Shown here piece by piece: positions 50,275 through 58,140 of a DNA stretch of 64,000 nt. Source of the DNA: DASQPR01 sp963836775 (GTDB taxonomy: Bacteria; Actinomycetota; Actinomycetes; Mycobacteriales; Micromonosporaceae). The DNA lies in the NCBI GenBank assembly GCA_963836775.1, contig CAWIKR010000002.1, positions 1,364,001-1,428,000 of the forward strand, given 5' to 3'. Position numbers and translations under genes: made by a program. Every line of letters starts with the position of its first letter. The stretch's first letter is position 1. The notes beneath the pieces are model-generated. The model was given only the letters and a program-made list of their open reading frames with translations. It searched no databases and was not told the origin of the DNA.

Positions 50275-50309
50275 CTCCTCGGATGGGTGCGCGCACCCTA
50301 TCCGAGGAG
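50275..50309 (-). terminator. Hairpin between cspA and the membrane gene, containing its ribosome site
   Basis: CTCCTCGGATGGGTGC (50275-50290) and GCACCC-T-ATCCGAGGAG (50293-50309) pair along 16 bp with one bulge. On the minus strand it follows cspA by 23 bp and contains the GAGGAG ribosome site of the next gene, so it may be a cspA terminator, a translation gate, or both. Confidence 0.75.
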
Positions 50310-50332
50310 AACCAGGTGTGGGGGGCCAGAGA

Positions 50333-50536
50333 TCAGCCGACGACCCGGACGCCCTCTGCTTGCGGACCCTTCTGACCGGTCGCGATGTCGAACTCGACTC
50401 GCTGACCGTCGCTGAGCGTCTTGTAGCCATCCATGGTGATGGCCGAGAAGTGCACAAACACGTCCTCGCCACCGTCTACGGCGATGAAGCCGTAGCCTTT
50501 TTCACTGTTGAACCACTTCACCGTGCCTTCAACCAC
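50333..50536 (-). CDS. cspA: Cold-shock protein CspA
   Basis: 67 residues, one cold-shock domain: MVEGTVKWFNSEKGYGFIAVDGG includes RNP1, and DVFVHFSAI RNP2, ending KGPQAEGVRVVG. An RNA chaperone induced by cold in relatives. Canonical short type, distinct from the longer protein at 31235-31621. A hairpin lies downstream before the membrane gene. Confidence 0.95.
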   Translation of the reverse strand: MVEGTVKWFNSEKGYGFIAVDGGEDVFVHFSAITMDGYKTLSDGQRVEFDIATGQKGPQAEGVRVVG

Positions 50537-50671
50537 CGTTGCATCCCGACTCTCGTGTTAAGAGCGGTCGGGCAGCAGGCCGCTCTTATGTGAACATTGG
50601 GTCGCAAAACTCACGACCATGCCGCAAGTTAACACGGTCAATTCGATTGCGCAGCCCGGCAAAATGGACAC

Positions 50672-51175
50672 GTGACTGAGGTTTGGATACGCCGCGTTCA
50701 GCCGAGCGATGCGGGTCGTGCGCGCGCGCTGCGCCTGGAGATGCTCGCCGATGCGCCGCTCGCCTACATAACGACGCTGGCCGAGGCGGCCGAGCGACCA
50801 CACGCCGATTACGCCGGCTTCGTCGAGCGGTGCTCGTCCGGCGTGCAGAACGCGATGTTCGTGGCGGACGCCGACGGCGCTCTGGTGGGGCAGGCGTTTG
50901 GCGCGATTCACCCGACCGAACCAGACAGGACCATGGTGTACGCGGTCTATGTCGCGCCCGCCTATCGCGGCCGTGGACTCCTCGAAGGGCTCGTCGACGC
51001 GGTCGCCGAATGGTCCCGGATCACCGGCCGTGCGACCTTGGAACTGGAAGTGGTCACGTCCAACGGCCGGGCGCTGCGCGCGTACCAGAAATTGGGTTTT
51101 GTCTGCAGCAGCGACCCGGTGCCGCACCCGACCGTGCCGGTGATGCAGGAGCTGGTCTTGCACCGGACCGCCTAA
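50672..51175 (+). CDS. GNAT-family N-acetyltransferase
   Basis: 167 residues. GNAT motif A: VYAVYVAPAYRGRGLLEGLVDAVAEWS (RGRG acetyl-CoA loop); motif B: ATLELEVVTSNGRALRAYQKLGF. GTG start at 50672. Substrate cannot be inferred. Divergent from cspA. The 3' end is convergent with paaN, 57 bp apart. Confidence 0.9.
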   Translation: MTEVWIRRVQPSDAGRARALRLEMLADAPLAYITTLAEAAERPHADYAGFVERCSSGVQNAMFVADADGALVGQAFGAIHPTEPDRTMVYAVYVAPAYRGRGLLEGLVDAVAEWSRITGRATLELEVVTSNGRALRAYQKLGFVCSSDPVPHPTVPVMQELVLHRTA

Positions 51176-51232
51176 GCCGATTGGGGACGGTTTTGCACGT
51201 CATGGCGTGCAAACCCGTCCCCGAACGCGGTC

Positions 51233-52921
51233 TTAGATGTGCCTGCGGGACTGGACGATCCGGAAGCGGTTGGACACGTACGCGCCGTCGGTCAGTGCCG
51301 AGTTGGCCGCGGCGTTGGCGCCGCTGGCGTGGAAGTCGGAGAAGGCCGCCGACTGGTTCACGAACACGCCGCCGGTGAGGTTGCAGGACAGGTGCACGCC
51401 CACGTCGATGGTGGCGTCCTCCATCGCATCCAGGACCGACTCGTCGGTTGAGTAGACCGCGGCGGTCAGGGCGCCCTTCGTGCCGACGATGCGCCGGAAG
51501 ATCTCCAGGCTCTGCGCCGTCGAGTCGGTCGCCACCACGAACGAGATCGGGCCGAACCACTCGCTGTCGAACATGCCCTCGTTCGCCGCATCCTGCTTGA
51601 GGATCAGCGGCGTGCGCACCACCGCGTCCGGGAATGCCGGGTGCTTTACCTCGCGCGAGTCGAGCAGCACCTCGCCGTGCGAGCGCGCGGCACCGATCCG
51701 CGCGACCACACCGTCGTTCACGATGGCCCCGGTCAGCTCGACCGCGCGGGCGTCGTCACCGACCAGCTTGGCGACTGCACCGGCGATGCCGGCCGCGACC
51801 TCGTCGAAGCCGACGTGGCCGGACTCGGTGTCGATGCCGTCCCGCGGGACCAGGATGTTCTGCGGGGTGGTGCACATCTGGCCGCTATAGAGGGTCAGCG
51901 AGAACGCGATGTTCCGGCACATGCCGACAAGATCGTCGGTGGAGTCGACCACGATGGTGTTGACGCCGGCCTTCTCGGTGTAGACCGAGGCCTGGTGGGC
52001 GTTCTGCTCCAGCCAGTCGCCGTAGTGCGTGGAGCCGGTGAAGTCGACGATCTTGACCTCGGGCCGCAGCGCCAGCGTCGACGCGATCTTCTCGCCCTCG
52101 GCTTCCGGTGCCAGCTGCACCAGGTTCGGGTCGAGGCCGGCCTCGGCGAGCACCTCGCGGGCGTACTTGACAGTGATCGCGAGCGGCAGCACCGCGAGCG
52201 GGTGCGGCTTGACGATCACCGCGTTGCCGGTGGCCAGGCTGGCGAACAGACCCGGGTAGGAGTTCCAGGTCGGGAACGTGTTGCAGCCGATCACCAGGCC
52301 GATCCCGCGGGGCACGACGTGGAAGGTCTTGCTCATCCGCAGCGGGTCGCCCTTGCCGGCCGGCTTCTCCCAGTCGGCGGTCGCCGGGTGCCGCTTCATC
52401 TCGGTGTGCGCGTAGGCCACCGACTCAAGGGCCCGGTCCAGCGCGTGCGGGCCGCCGGCCTGGAACGCCATCACAAACGCCTGGCCGGTGGTGAACTGCA
52501 CGGCGTTGGCCAGCTCGAAGACGTGCTCGTGGATCCGGGTCAGGATCTCGACGCAGACGGCCGTGCGAGCGTCCGGGCCGGCATCACGCCACGCCGGCAT
52601 GGCTGCTGTCGCGGCCGTGACCAGGGTTTCCACGTCCGAGTGCGGGTATTCCACACCGAGCGACACGCCGAATGGGGACCGCTCGGTGGCCACCCAGCCG
52701 GTCGCGCCCGGCTGCTCCATCGGGAACCGGCCGCCCAGGTAGGTCTCGAAGGCCGCCTGCCCATCAGCGGCAGCGGTCTCGCCATAGACCTTCGGGCTCG
52801 GCGACTCCGGGAAGTGCGACCAGTAGCCCCGATCCGCGATGGCGGCGTCGGCCTTGGCGATGGTGGCGGCGTGCTTCTCGATCAGGGAAGCCACAACGTC
52901 ATCGGTGTGGGTAGCAGTCAT
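51233..52921 (-). CDS. paaN: Phenylacetic acid degradation protein PaaN
   Basis: About 562 residues of the aldehyde dehydrogenase superfamily, PaaN type. Motifs: GIGLVIGCNTFPTWNSYPGLFASLATGNAVIVKPHPLAVLPL, DFTGSTHYGDW, and the catalytic Cys in TLYSGQMCTTPQNI. PaaN is thought to oxidise an aldehyde in phenylacetyl-CoA breakdown. No other paa gene is nearby, so it is an outlying copy. The start is ATG 52921 or ATG 52933; neither has a good ribosome site. Confidence 0.92.
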   Translation of the reverse strand: MTATHTDDVVASLIEKHAATIAKADAAIADRGYWSHFPESPSPKVYGETAAADGQAAFETYLGGRFPMEQPGATGWVATERSPFGVSLGVEYPHSDVETLVTAATAAMPAWRDAGPDARTAVCVEILTRIHEHVFELANAVQFTTGQAFVMAFQAGGPHALDRALESVAYAHTEMKRHPATADWEKPAGKGDPLRMSKTFHVVPRGIGLVIGCNTFPTWNSYPGLFASLATGNAVIVKPHPLAVLPLAITVKYAREVLAEAGLDPNLVQLAPEAEGEKIASTLALRPEVKIVDFTGSTHYGDWLEQNAHQASVYTEKAGVNTIVVDSTDDLVGMCRNIAFSLTLYSGQMCTTPQNILVPRDGIDTESGHVGFDEVAAGIAGAVAKLVGDDARAVELTGAIVNDGVVARIGAARSHGEVLLDSREVKHPAFPDAVVRTPLILKQDAANEGMFDSEWFGPISFVVATDSTAQSLEIFRRIVGTKGALTAAVYSTDESVLDAMEDATIDVGVHLSCNLTGGVFVNQSAAFSDFHASGANAAANSALTDGAYVSNRFRIVQSRRHI

Positions 52922-52988
52922 GCCGCCAATCATGCCTCAATCGCCGGCGACGGGACCAAGCCGGCGGCACGGATGACATCGTGGAGGC

Positions 52989-53396
52989 ATGCCGCTGCGC
53001 CCCTCGGTCCGACACGCCCTGAACTGGGCAAACGGCACGACGTTCGGAGGCCTGACACTGGCCCGGTGGACCGGCTGCCAGATCGCCCCCGGGCCGCTCT
53101 GGACCTACGTCGCGGCCGGCTATCCGCTGCCGGTTCCGGGTGCGACCTGCTTCGTGATCGGCGACGTGATCTTCTGCCGTCGCAGCCAGGAGTGGTTGCG
53201 CGCCGCGGTCAACCGGCGCTTGTTGATCCACGAGCTGCGGCACACATACCAGTACGCGTACCTCGGCCCCGTCTTCTGGCCGCTCTACTTCGCCAGTTCC
53301 GGCTGGTCCTACCTGACCACCGGTACGTACGGACTTCGTAATCATTTCGAGCGCCGGGCCGGACTGGCCGACGGCGGTTACGTCAGCACTTCTTGA
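52989..53396 (+). CDS. Small HExxH-motif protein, hypothetical
   Basis: 135 residues. LLIHELRHTYQYAYLGPVFWPLYFA contains an HExxH zinc-protease-like motif, and NHFERRAGLADGG follows 35 residues later with a Glu that could be the third ligand. Two Cys pairs (GCQIAPG, GATC and IFC) are present. Conserved-looking in actinobacteria, but the family name is unknown to me; a minimal metallopeptidase or protein with a structural metal site. ATG at 52989, GGAGG very close. Confidence 0.72.
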   Translation: MPLRPSVRHALNWANGTTFGGLTLARWTGCQIAPGPLWTYVAAGYPLPVPGATCFVIGDVIFCRRSQEWLRAAVNRRLLIHELRHTYQYAYLGPVFWPLYFASSGWSYLTTGTYGLRNHFERRAGLADGGYVSTS

Positions 53397-53623
53397 TGAT
53401 CGCGCCGCTGAGTTTCTTGACGTAGGCACCGCAGCCGTACTTGCCCGGCCCGCGAGCCCGGCCAGGTTGGTCCAGCTGGTGCTTGCCGGCGACGAGCCCG
53501 CCGAGGGGCCGATCGGCTCTGGAACGATCGGCCCCGGCGGGCTCGCCACCCCCGGACGCTTCCGCAGGCGAGGTACGAGCCGTAGCAGCGCCCTGGGGGG
53601 CATTTGGTGCGCGTACTGATGGT

Positions 53624-54973
53624 TTACGGAATAACCGACTGAGAGTTCTTCGCGTCTCCTTCGATGGCGCCCGTGCCGATTGGCTGTTCCGGGACCGCGG
53701 CGGTCTCGGCCTCGGCGAGCACCCGCTCGGCATCTTCGACGATTCCGCTGGGGAGCTCCCGGGCGTTGCGGAGCGGCGAGAAGAAGACGGGGACGAAGGC
53801 GAAGCAACCACCGATGGCACCGATCCAGACCGCTTCGCGTACGCCGATCGTCTGCCCGAGAACACCACCGATGAGGCCACCGAGCGGGAGCGTCCCCCAG
53901 ACAAGGAAGCGCATGGTGGCATTCATCCGGCCGAGCAGCCGGTCTGGCGTGATGCCCTGGCGGAAGCTCACCTGGTTGATGTTGTAGACGACGGCGCCCC
54001 ACCAGTAGATCGCGTTGCCGGCGATGGCCGCGGCAAGAAGCCAGCCACGTTGGACGGTGGCCTGCGTGATCGCGAACGGGCCGGTGATCGCGATCGAGAC
54101 CCAGATCGCCGGGCCCTGCCCGAGCCACTTGGCCCAGCGTTGGGCCGTGAAGGCGCCGATCAGGCCGCCGATCGCGGAGAACGAGAACACCACACCGATC
54201 AGACCGGCGCCGAGATGCAACTCCTTCGCCAGGATGATCAGGAACATGGAACCGGCGATGGCCGAGAAGAGATTGGATGAACCGGTGCACATCGCAATTG
54301 AGCGCAGGATCCGGTTGCGAATGACGAAGTTGAAGCCTTCGGCGATCTCTCGGCCCAGGTGCGCATCGGCGGCGCGCTCCGGCTTCTCTTCGGGCTTGCG
54401 GATGAAGCCGACGAAGATCGCCGAGCCAAGGAAGCTGATCGCGTCCACCAGGATCGACACCGGTGCGTGCAGCACCTGAATCAGGAAGCCGGCACCGGTC
54501 GGACCACCCAGTTGGGTGACGCCCCGCACTGCTTCGAGCTTGGAGTTGCCCTCGACCAGAGCGTCGCGGCCGACCAGGTGTGGCAGGTAACTCTGGTAGG
54601 CGACATCGAAGAACACGGTCATCAGACCGGTGCCGAGACCGACGATGTAGAGCTGCGGCATCGACAGCCAGCCCATCGCATAGGCCACCGGCACGCTGCC
54701 GAGGAGAACGGCACGCCCGAGGTCGCCCACGATCAGCACGCTGCGCCGTCGCATCCGGTCCACCCACGCCCCGGCCGGCAAACCGACCAGGAGGAATGCC
54801 GCGGTGTCGCAGGCGGCCAGCAGACCCACCTCGAAGGCGCTGGCCTTCAGCACCAGGATGGCGACCAGTGGCAACGCGATCTGGGTAACCTGGCTGCCCA
54901 GCTGACTGATGGTGTCAGCGAAGAAGAGCTGCCGGAAGTCATGCTCCCGGAGAAGGCCGAGGCGGTTGCGCAT
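53624..54973 (-). CDS. MFS transporter (MFS_3-like)
   Basis: 449 residues with about 12 helices: RNRLGLLREHDFRQLFFADTISQLG opening, VGLPAGAWVDRMRRRSVLI motif A, YLPHLVGRDALVEGNSKLEAVRG, and a short cytoplasmic tail (ERVLAEAETAAVPEQP). A multidrug- or macrolide-type exporter pattern. A minus-strand TTGACA (55004-55009)/AACTAT (54980-54985) promoter with 18-bp spacing ends 6 bp before the ATG, so a leaderless message. The ArsR-like regulator diverges 53 bp away. Confidence 0.92.
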   Translation of the reverse strand: MRNRLGLLREHDFRQLFFADTISQLGSQVTQIALPLVAILVLKASAFEVGLLAACDTAAFLLVGLPAGAWVDRMRRRSVLIVGDLGRAVLLGSVPVAYAMGWLSMPQLYIVGLGTGLMTVFFDVAYQSYLPHLVGRDALVEGNSKLEAVRGVTQLGGPTGAGFLIQVLHAPVSILVDAISFLGSAIFVGFIRKPEEKPERAADAHLGREIAEGFNFVIRNRILRSIAMCTGSSNLFSAIAGSMFLIILAKELHLGAGLIGVVFSFSAIGGLIGAFTAQRWAKWLGQGPAIWVSIAITGPFAITQATVQRGWLLAAAIAGNAIYWWGAVVYNINQVSFRQGITPDRLLGRMNATMRFLVWGTLPLGGLIGGVLGQTIGVREAVWIGAIGGCFAFVPVFFSPLRNARELPSGIVEDAERVLAEAETAAVPEQPIGTGAIEGDAKNSQSVIP

Positions 54974-55026
54974 GCGGACATAGTTCGCCTAGTGATTGGG
55001 ATTTGTCAACCAGTTAGCATGTCACC
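54974..55026. promoter_or_regulatory. Divergent leaderless promoter pair
   Basis: 53 bp between the two starts hold TTGACA-18-AACTAT-6-ATG on the minus strand and a TAGCAT -10 (55015-55020), 6 bp before ATG 55027, on the plus strand. The two share a short interval, so one repressor could close both. Confidence 0.72.
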
Positions 55027-55587
55027 ATGCCGCAGTTCGCCAAGCAAGATCGCCGGCCGGCAACCGAGGCCGAGGCGCGGGCGCTCGCGTCCGGGATCCG
55101 GATGCGCGTCCTCCGGCTCTGCCTGGATCGGCCGCTGACCAACAAGGAGATCGCGGCCCGGCTGGAGACAAATCCCGCGACCATACTGCACCACGTGCGC
55201 ACGTTGGTCGCCACCGGTTTTCTGGAGGCACAGCCGGAGCGCCGCGGCAACCGGGGCGCACGCGAGGTGCCCTACCTCGCCACCGGCAAATCCTGGGTGC
55301 TGGCCGCGGACGAAAGCCACGTGCCGGGCGGCGGGCAGGCCACCATCGACGCGTTCCTCGATGAGATCCGGCACCTGGACATCGACCACGCCGTTGACCC
55401 TGACAAGCACGAGACCCACATCGGGCTGGGCCGGCTCGGCATCCGGCTGCCCCCCGAACAGATTGAGGAACTGCAGAACCGAGTCGACGAACTGCTCCAG
55501 GACTTCGCGACGCGCGACTCGGACCTGGAGACCGGTGTCCCGTATTCGATCTTCATCGCGTTGTATCCCGACGTGACCCGGCCGTAG
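55027..55587 (+). CDS. ArsR-like helix-turn-helix regulator
   Basis: 186 residues. ALASGIRMRVLRLCLDRPLTNKEIAARLETNPATILHHVRTLVATGFL is an ArsR-type winged helix, followed by a C-terminal dimer/ligand domain (DIDHAVDPDKHETHIGLGRLGIRLPPEQIEELQNRVDELLQDF). No metal-binding Cys pair. It is the likely repressor of the divergent MFS gene. ATG 55027. Confidence 0.88.
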   Translation: MPQFAKQDRRPATEAEARALASGIRMRVLRLCLDRPLTNKEIAARLETNPATILHHVRTLVATGFLEAQPERRGNRGAREVPYLATGKSWVLAADESHVPGGGQATIDAFLDEIRHLDIDHAVDPDKHETHIGLGRLGIRLPPEQIEELQNRVDELLQDFATRDSDLETGVPYSIFIALYPDVTRP

Positions 55588-56050
55588 TCGCCGAGTTACC
55601 GCAAGGTGCGGCCGCGCAGAGCCCAGTGTCATTTGTGGACTCTGACTGCTGCCGGACGGCTCGCACAACAGCATTGAGCGTCCACAACATCGCGCACGTC
55701 AAAGACAAAATCGGACCCCGGCCAGATTAGACCGGGGTCCGAGAAAGTTGGTCGGGAGGGCGTAAGCAGATGCCTCCGGCATCTGGTCACTCGGTCCTGG
55801 AATCCCAGATCTGAGCGGCTTTACGACCTCCCGCAACGAGCATCCTGCGCGGTTCGCAACCCTTCGTCAAGCCCTAACTCGCCGCCGAGTTCAACTCTTA
55901 GCAAGTTCCCAGTTACTCAGGGTTTGCGGAGGGTGATGTGCAACTTGCAAACCTGCCGAGAGCCCCGACGGGGCCAGCCATTCACGCTGCGGGTATAGTG
56001 ATGGCCGTCGATCAATGCCGTTACTCTCGGTGATGGCCACGCAGGTTTTG
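55588..56050. other. 463-bp gene-free stretch with several stable hairpins
   Basis: No coding frame. 55711-55742 is an 11-bp perfect hairpin. 55753-55834 folds into a long imperfect stem: CGGGAGGGCGTAAGC pairs with GCTTTACGACCTCCCG, and inside it is a perfect AGATGCC-TCC-GGCATCT hairpin. Further stems: GCAAGTT...AACTTGC and GGTTTGC...GCAAACC in 55900-55955. No tRNA, RNase P, tmRNA or SRP signature was found. See findings. Confidence 0.6.
55711..55742 (+). terminator. 11-bp perfect hairpin
   Basis: TCGGACCCCGG (55711-55721), 10-nt loop, complement (55732-55742). About 125 bp past the regulator gene's stop, so probably ends its transcript. Confidence 0.65.
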
Positions 56051-57325
56051 CTAAGAAATTAGTCCTGCTTGCTGGACCGCTTCGAGTGATGGGCGAACCC
56101 GATAAGTCGGACCGACCTGCTCTGATACGGCATCGAGCGTCTTGAGGCCTTCGCCGGTGTTGTACACCACCGTTTCGGCGGTCGGGTCCAGCCGGCCGGA
56201 GGTCACCAGCTTCCGCAGAACGGCTACCGTGACGCCACCCGCGGTCTCCGCAAAAACTCCGGTAGTCGCAGCCAGAAGCCGGATGGCGTCGCGAATCTCG
56301 TCGTCGCCGGCGTCGTCCATCCAGCCACCGGTGCGGCGAACCACCTCGAGGGCGAACGGGCCGGCGGCCGGGTCACCAATGTTGAGCGACTTCGCGATTC
56401 CGGTCGGCTTCACCGGGTTGATGACGTCCGTGTCGTTACGCAACGCAGTCGCAATTGGATTGCATCCGAGTGATTGCGCGCCGAACACCCGCCACCCACC
56501 TGCCGGGGCGGTGGCGAGTCCCAACTCGACCAGCTCGCTGAAGGCTTTGTCCACTTTGGTCAGCAGTTCGCCCGAGGCCATCGGAATGACCACCTGCTTC
56601 GGGATCCGCCAGCCGAGCTCCTCGGCGACTTCGTAGCCGAGGGTCTTGGAGCCTTCGGCGTAGAACGGTCGCAGGTTGACGTTCACGAACGCGGTGGTCT
56701 CGAATTCGTCGGTCTCGGTCAGCTGCGAGCACAACCGGTTGACGTCGTCATAGGAACCCTCGATGGCGACCACGTCGCCGCCGTAGACCGCGGTGGTGAT
56801 GACCTTGCCGGGCTCCAGATCGGACGGAATGAAAACCATCGACGGTACGCCGGCCCGAGCGGCGTGCGCGGCCACTGAATTGGCCAGGTTTCCGGTCGAT
56901 GCGCAGGCGAACCGGTCATAGCCGAAGCCCCGGGCGGCGGTCAGCGCCACCGAGACCACGCGATCCTTGAACGAGTGGGTTGGGTTGGCCGAATCGTCCT
57001 TGACGAAGAGCGGGCCGGTGATGCCGATCGCCTCGGCCAGTTGGGGCGCGCTGATCAGCGGGGTGCCGCCCGGATTCAGGGTGACGCGGCTGGCCGGATC
57101 CTGGCCGGTGGGCAGCAGTCCCGCGTACCGCCAAATGTTGTTCGGACCGGACTCGATCTGCTCTCGGGTGACCCGCGCGAGCGCCGCGTCGTCGTAAGCC
57201 ACCTCGAGCGGGCCGAAACACTCGTAACAGGCGTGCTGGCCGGCCAGCGGGAATTCGGCGCCGCAGCCGCGGCAGACCAGAGCTCGGGCGGGGGAAACAT
57301 CAGTGAGCGCAGCGGCCAAAGTCAT
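56051..57325 (-). CDS. thrC: Threonine synthase
   Basis: 424 residues, PLP-dependent. N-terminal zinc-ribbon-like pairs (VCRGCGAEFPL and ACYECFGPLEV; C18, C21, C33, C36) precede the fold. The PLP Lys (K120) is in SANPTHSFKDRV; GCNPIATAL and ETAGGVTVAVL follow. It makes threonine from O-phosphohomoserine. ATG 57325 is preceded by GAGAGGA at 8 nt, the end of a SAM-I riboswitch. The longer frame to 57391 runs into the riboswitch. Confidence 0.95.
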   Translation of the reverse strand: MTLAAALTDVSPARALVCRGCGAEFPLAGQHACYECFGPLEVAYDDAALARVTREQIESGPNNIWRYAGLLPTGQDPASRVTLNPGGTPLISAPQLAEAIGITGPLFVKDDSANPTHSFKDRVVSVALTAARGFGYDRFACASTGNLANSVAAHAARAGVPSMVFIPSDLEPGKVITTAVYGGDVVAIEGSYDDVNRLCSQLTETDEFETTAFVNVNLRPFYAEGSKTLGYEVAEELGWRIPKQVVIPMASGELLTKVDKAFSELVELGLATAPAGGWRVFGAQSLGCNPIATALRNDTDVINPVKPTGIAKSLNIGDPAAGPFALEVVRRTGGWMDDAGDDEIRDAIRLLAATTGVFAETAGGVTVAVLRKLVTSGRLDPTAETVVYNTGEGLKTLDAVSEQVGPTYRVRPSLEAVQQAGLIS

Positions 57326-57337
57326 GGCGCGTTTCCT

Positions 57338-57446
57338 CTCATCTCTCCGCGATGCGCGCTCGCGCATCCGGACGGATTTGGCACCTGCCATCGGTGGTGG
57401 TTGCCGGAGCGTCGTCGGGCCGTATCCCTCAGCTCCTCTGGATGAG
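57338..57446 (-). promoter_or_regulatory. SAM-I (S-box) riboswitch in the thrC leader
   Basis: On the minus strand the leader contains, in order, CTCATCC (P1 5' strand, 57441-57446), GAGGGATACGGCCCGACGA, CCGGCAACC, GGTGCCAAATCC, a long P4-like hairpin (GATGCGCGAGCGCGCATC) and GATGAG (P1 3' strand, 57338-57343). These match the S-box core. The ribosome site (57334-57340) overlaps P1, so SAM binding should block translation. Type SAM-I rather than SAM-IV by core order. Confidence 0.93.
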
Positions 57447-57487
57447 GTATTTAGTTGTGCGACCAGCGTATACGAGCGCTTCCGGTG

Positions 57488-58096
57488 CTACGCCGCCGTC
57501 TCAACAGATGGGTTGGCTGGTACGTCACAGTTGACCAGCCCGGCGTGGATCACCGAGTCCAGATCGTCCGGATCCGGCGTCAGGGATCGCACCGCCGGCT
57601 GACCACCTTCGATGAGATGCACCGACACGTCGCTGATCGGCGACGTCGTCGCCCCCGCGAGCCCGCACGTGGTCTGGTAGGTCACCGCGACCAGCCCGAG
57701 ATCGCCGGGCTGCAAGGTCACCTGATGATGCGCCGGCGGCAGCCATCCGGCCGCGCAGATCGAGGTGGTGCCTTCCGGGAAAACGTCACCGGCGACGTCC
57801 GTGATCGCCGCGACCGCAGCGACGTCGACGCTGGTCAGGGTGACCGGTTTCGGATCGTCGTTGACCAGATAGAAGGTCAGCCCGACGAACGGGCCGTCGG
57901 CGCAGGTCTGCAGGCCGGTGGCGCGCACGACGGAGCCGAGGCGCACCGGCTTGGTGCGGCGCTGCCAGTGCGACACCGTCAAGGTCACGGCGGCGATCAC
58001 CACCGCGCCGATCACCGCCGCGAGCAACGCGCCGCGCCGGCGCACCGGCGCCGGCTCCGGCATCTCCAGATCCAGCTCGATGAGCTGCGCAGACAT
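57488..58096 (-). CDS. Single-pass membrane-anchored extracytoplasmic protein, hypothetical
   Basis: 202 residues: short cytoplasmic N-terminus, one helix (GALLAAVIGAVVIAAVTLTV), then an extracytoplasmic beta-rich domain with Cys residues (LQTCADGPF, TSICAAGW, TTCGLAG, VNCDV). Architecture like its neighbour at 58141-58722, so the two may be distant paralogues. No named family recognised. 44 bp separate them, same strand. Confidence 0.75.
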   Translation of the reverse strand: MSAQLIELDLEMPEPAPVRRRGALLAAVIGAVVIAAVTLTVSHWQRRTKPVRLGSVVRATGLQTCADGPFVGLTFYLVNDDPKPVTLTSVDVAAVAAITDVAGDVFPEGTTSICAAGWLPPAHHQVTLQPGDLGLVAVTYQTTCGLAGATTSPISDVSVHLIEGGQPAVRSLTPDPDDLDSVIHAGLVNCDVPANPSVETAA

Positions 58097-58140
58097 GGCG
58101 CCACTCTAGGGAGCGCGATCCAGTTGCGGCAGGGGACAAA

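Noticed and set aside
53383..53623. Minus-strand frame ending GAYVKKLSGAIIKKC
   Set aside because: The end looks protein-like but no start codon with a ribosome site fits, and upstream it runs inside the MFS gene. Possibly a gene remnant; not enough to call.
55588..56050. tmRNA, RNase P, SRP RNA or tRNA in this stretch
   Set aside because: None of the diagnostic sequences (tmRNA tag or acceptor ends, RNase P GAGGAAAGTCC, TpsiC loop) was found on either strand.
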